5,641 nt of DNA. Origin: Deltaproteobacteria bacterium. GTDB lineage: Bacteria; Desulfobacterota; Desulfobacteria; Desulfobacterales; Desulfatirhabdiaceae. Below the pieces are notes generated by a model. It ran no database searches. It saw nothing but the letters and a program-made list of their open reading frames with translations, and was not told the DNA's origin. Of the stretch, positions 4,718 to 5,641 are shown one piece after another. The stretch's first letter is position 1, and each line of letters begins with the position of its first letter. Both the position numbers and the translations under genes were made by a program. Location: assembly GCA_021778975.1 (NCBI GenBank), contig JAJYBO010000205.1:1-5641 (forward strand). The letters are read 5' to 3'.

Positions 4718-5641
4718 ATGACGCCCAATACCCGCCTGATTGCGCTGAACATTCTGAACAGCCTGGAGCGTGAAGCCTCCGGGACGCTGGATCAGGTGAT
4801 AGATGCCGCGTTTTCAGACATCCCGAAAATCTCTCAGCGCGATAAGAACCTGGTGTTTTCCATAGTCTATGGAACACTCCGGCGTCAGCGCCATTTGGAT
4901 TGGATACTGTCACAGTTTATGAAAACCGGCATCGGCGGTCTCGATACGCCGGTGCGGAATATTCTCCGGCTTGGGCTGTTTCAGATCGTGTTTTTGTCCC
5001 GGATCCCGGATGCCGCGGCGGTCAACACCGCGGCGGAGCTGACCAAGATCATCAAAAAGCCCTGGATCACCCGATTTGTCAACGGCGTTCTGCGGAATGC
5101 GGCGCGGGGATATGCGACCATCTCTCTGCCGGGTCCGGAAACGGATCCGGAACTGGCCGTCGCGGTCGAACAGTCAATGCCGGACTGGCTGGTGCAACGC
5201 TGGGGGGCGCGTTTTGGAATCGCTCAACTCCGGTATCTCTGTGAGGCCATCAACAGAATTCCTCCGACCACCCTGCGCGTCAACACACTCAAAACAACGC
5301 GGGACGACTTCTTGCGCCACCTGGCCGGGCATGCCCGCGAGGCCGATATCACATCATTATCGCCGGACGGCATCCGGCTGCATCATCCTCAAACCCAGGT
5401 CAGCGCTTTGCCCGGTTTTGCAGAAGGGGCGTTTCAGGTACAGGATGAAGCGGCTCAGCTCGTAACGCTGCTCCTGGATCCTCGGCCCGGCGAAACCGTG
5501 CTGGACGCCTGCGCGGGCATGGGCGGAAAAACCGGGCATATCGCCCAGAGAATGCACAATCAGGGCCGGGTGCTGGCGCTCGATATCCGCAGGGACAAGA
5601 TGAAAACAATTCGCTCGGAAATGGCCCGGCTCGGAATCACC
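4718..5641 (+). CDS. rsmB: 16S rRNA (cytosine967-C5)-methyltransferase RsmB, N-terminal 308 residues (partial)
   Basis: RsmB uses S-adenosylmethionine to methylate C967 of 16S rRNA (E. coli numbering). The frame from the ATG at 4718 is open for 308 codons to the right edge; full proteins are about 430-450 residues. The N-terminal NusB-like RNA-binding domain (about 1-140) shows RLIALNIL, ISQRDKNLVFSIVYGTLR (38-55), LRLGLFQI (83-90), VNTAAEL (102-108) and FVNGVLRN (120-127). The methyltransferase part follows with MPDWLVQRW (154-162), TLRVN (185-189), QDEAAQL (242-248), the SAM-binding loop LDACAGMGGKT (262-272) and D289 of LALDI, which should bind the SAM ribose. The loop reads AGM where the common form is APG; a Gly-containing variant seems compatible with function. 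The catalytic cysteines lie beyond the window. It is probably in one operon with def and fmt. The start region has only a weak AGAG ribosome site. Confidence 0.95.
   Translation, partial: MTPNTRLIALNILNSLEREASGTLDQVIDAAFSDIPKISQRDKNLVFSIVYGTLRRQRHLDWILSQFMKTGIGGLDTPVRNILRLGLFQIVFLSRIPDAAAVNTAAELTKIIKKPWITRFVNGVLRNAARGYATISLPGPETDPELAVAVEQSMPDWLVQRWGARFGIAQLRYLCEAINRIPPTTLRVNTLKTTRDDFLRHLAGHAREADITSLSPDGIRLHHPQTQVSALPGFAEGAFQVQDEAAQLVTLLLDPRPGETVLDACAGMGGKTGHIAQRMHNQGRVLALDIRRDKMKTIRSEMARLGIT

Overview
The window reads as chromosomal housekeeping DNA from a Gram-negative bacterium. My best guess is Desulfobacterota (the former Deltaproteobacteria), perhaps a relative of Desulfobacteraceae. That guess rests on the style of the proteins, on the ribF and def-fmt-rsmB clustering, and on a membrane sensor N-terminus of a kind I associate with Geobacter/Desulfo-type sensors. 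No marker here settles the taxonomy.

Left part (1-952, minus strand). The 5' part of a membrane sensor gene enters from the left edge. It shows about seven transmembrane segments followed by the first helix of a probable periplasmic sensing domain; the output domain lies outside the window. This gene does not stand out unless the minus strand is translated directly from the ATG at 704. Upstream of it are a 13-bp hairpin (likely terminator) and a complete tRNA-Leu(CAG) gene with encoded CCA. A good -35 box lies upstream of the tRNA.

Middle part (1066-3083, plus strand). ribF (bifunctional riboflavin kinase/FAD synthetase) is followed after only 5 nt by a polytopic membrane protein of the LPG-synthase-TM/flippase-like family, so the two are probably co-transcribed. 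The AT-rich 113-bp gap between the tRNA and ribF probably holds both divergent promoters.

Right part (3223-5641, plus strand). After a 139-bp gap with a bulged hairpin and a TTGACA box come def (peptide deformylase), fmt (methionyl-tRNA formyltransferase, overlapping def by 4 nt) and rsmB (16S rRNA m5C967 methyltransferase, cut by the right edge). Fmt adds the formyl group to initiator tRNA and Def removes it from nascent proteins. RsmB modifies the ribosome, so this is a translation-initiation and ribosome-maturation operon.

I see no phage, transposon, CRISPR or defence genes. The less ordinary points are the sensor's membrane domain with histidines near its outer face, a phased triple repeat between fmt and rsmB, a possible shared -10 element between the tRNA and ribF, and unusually long Shine-Dalgarno spacing at several starts.
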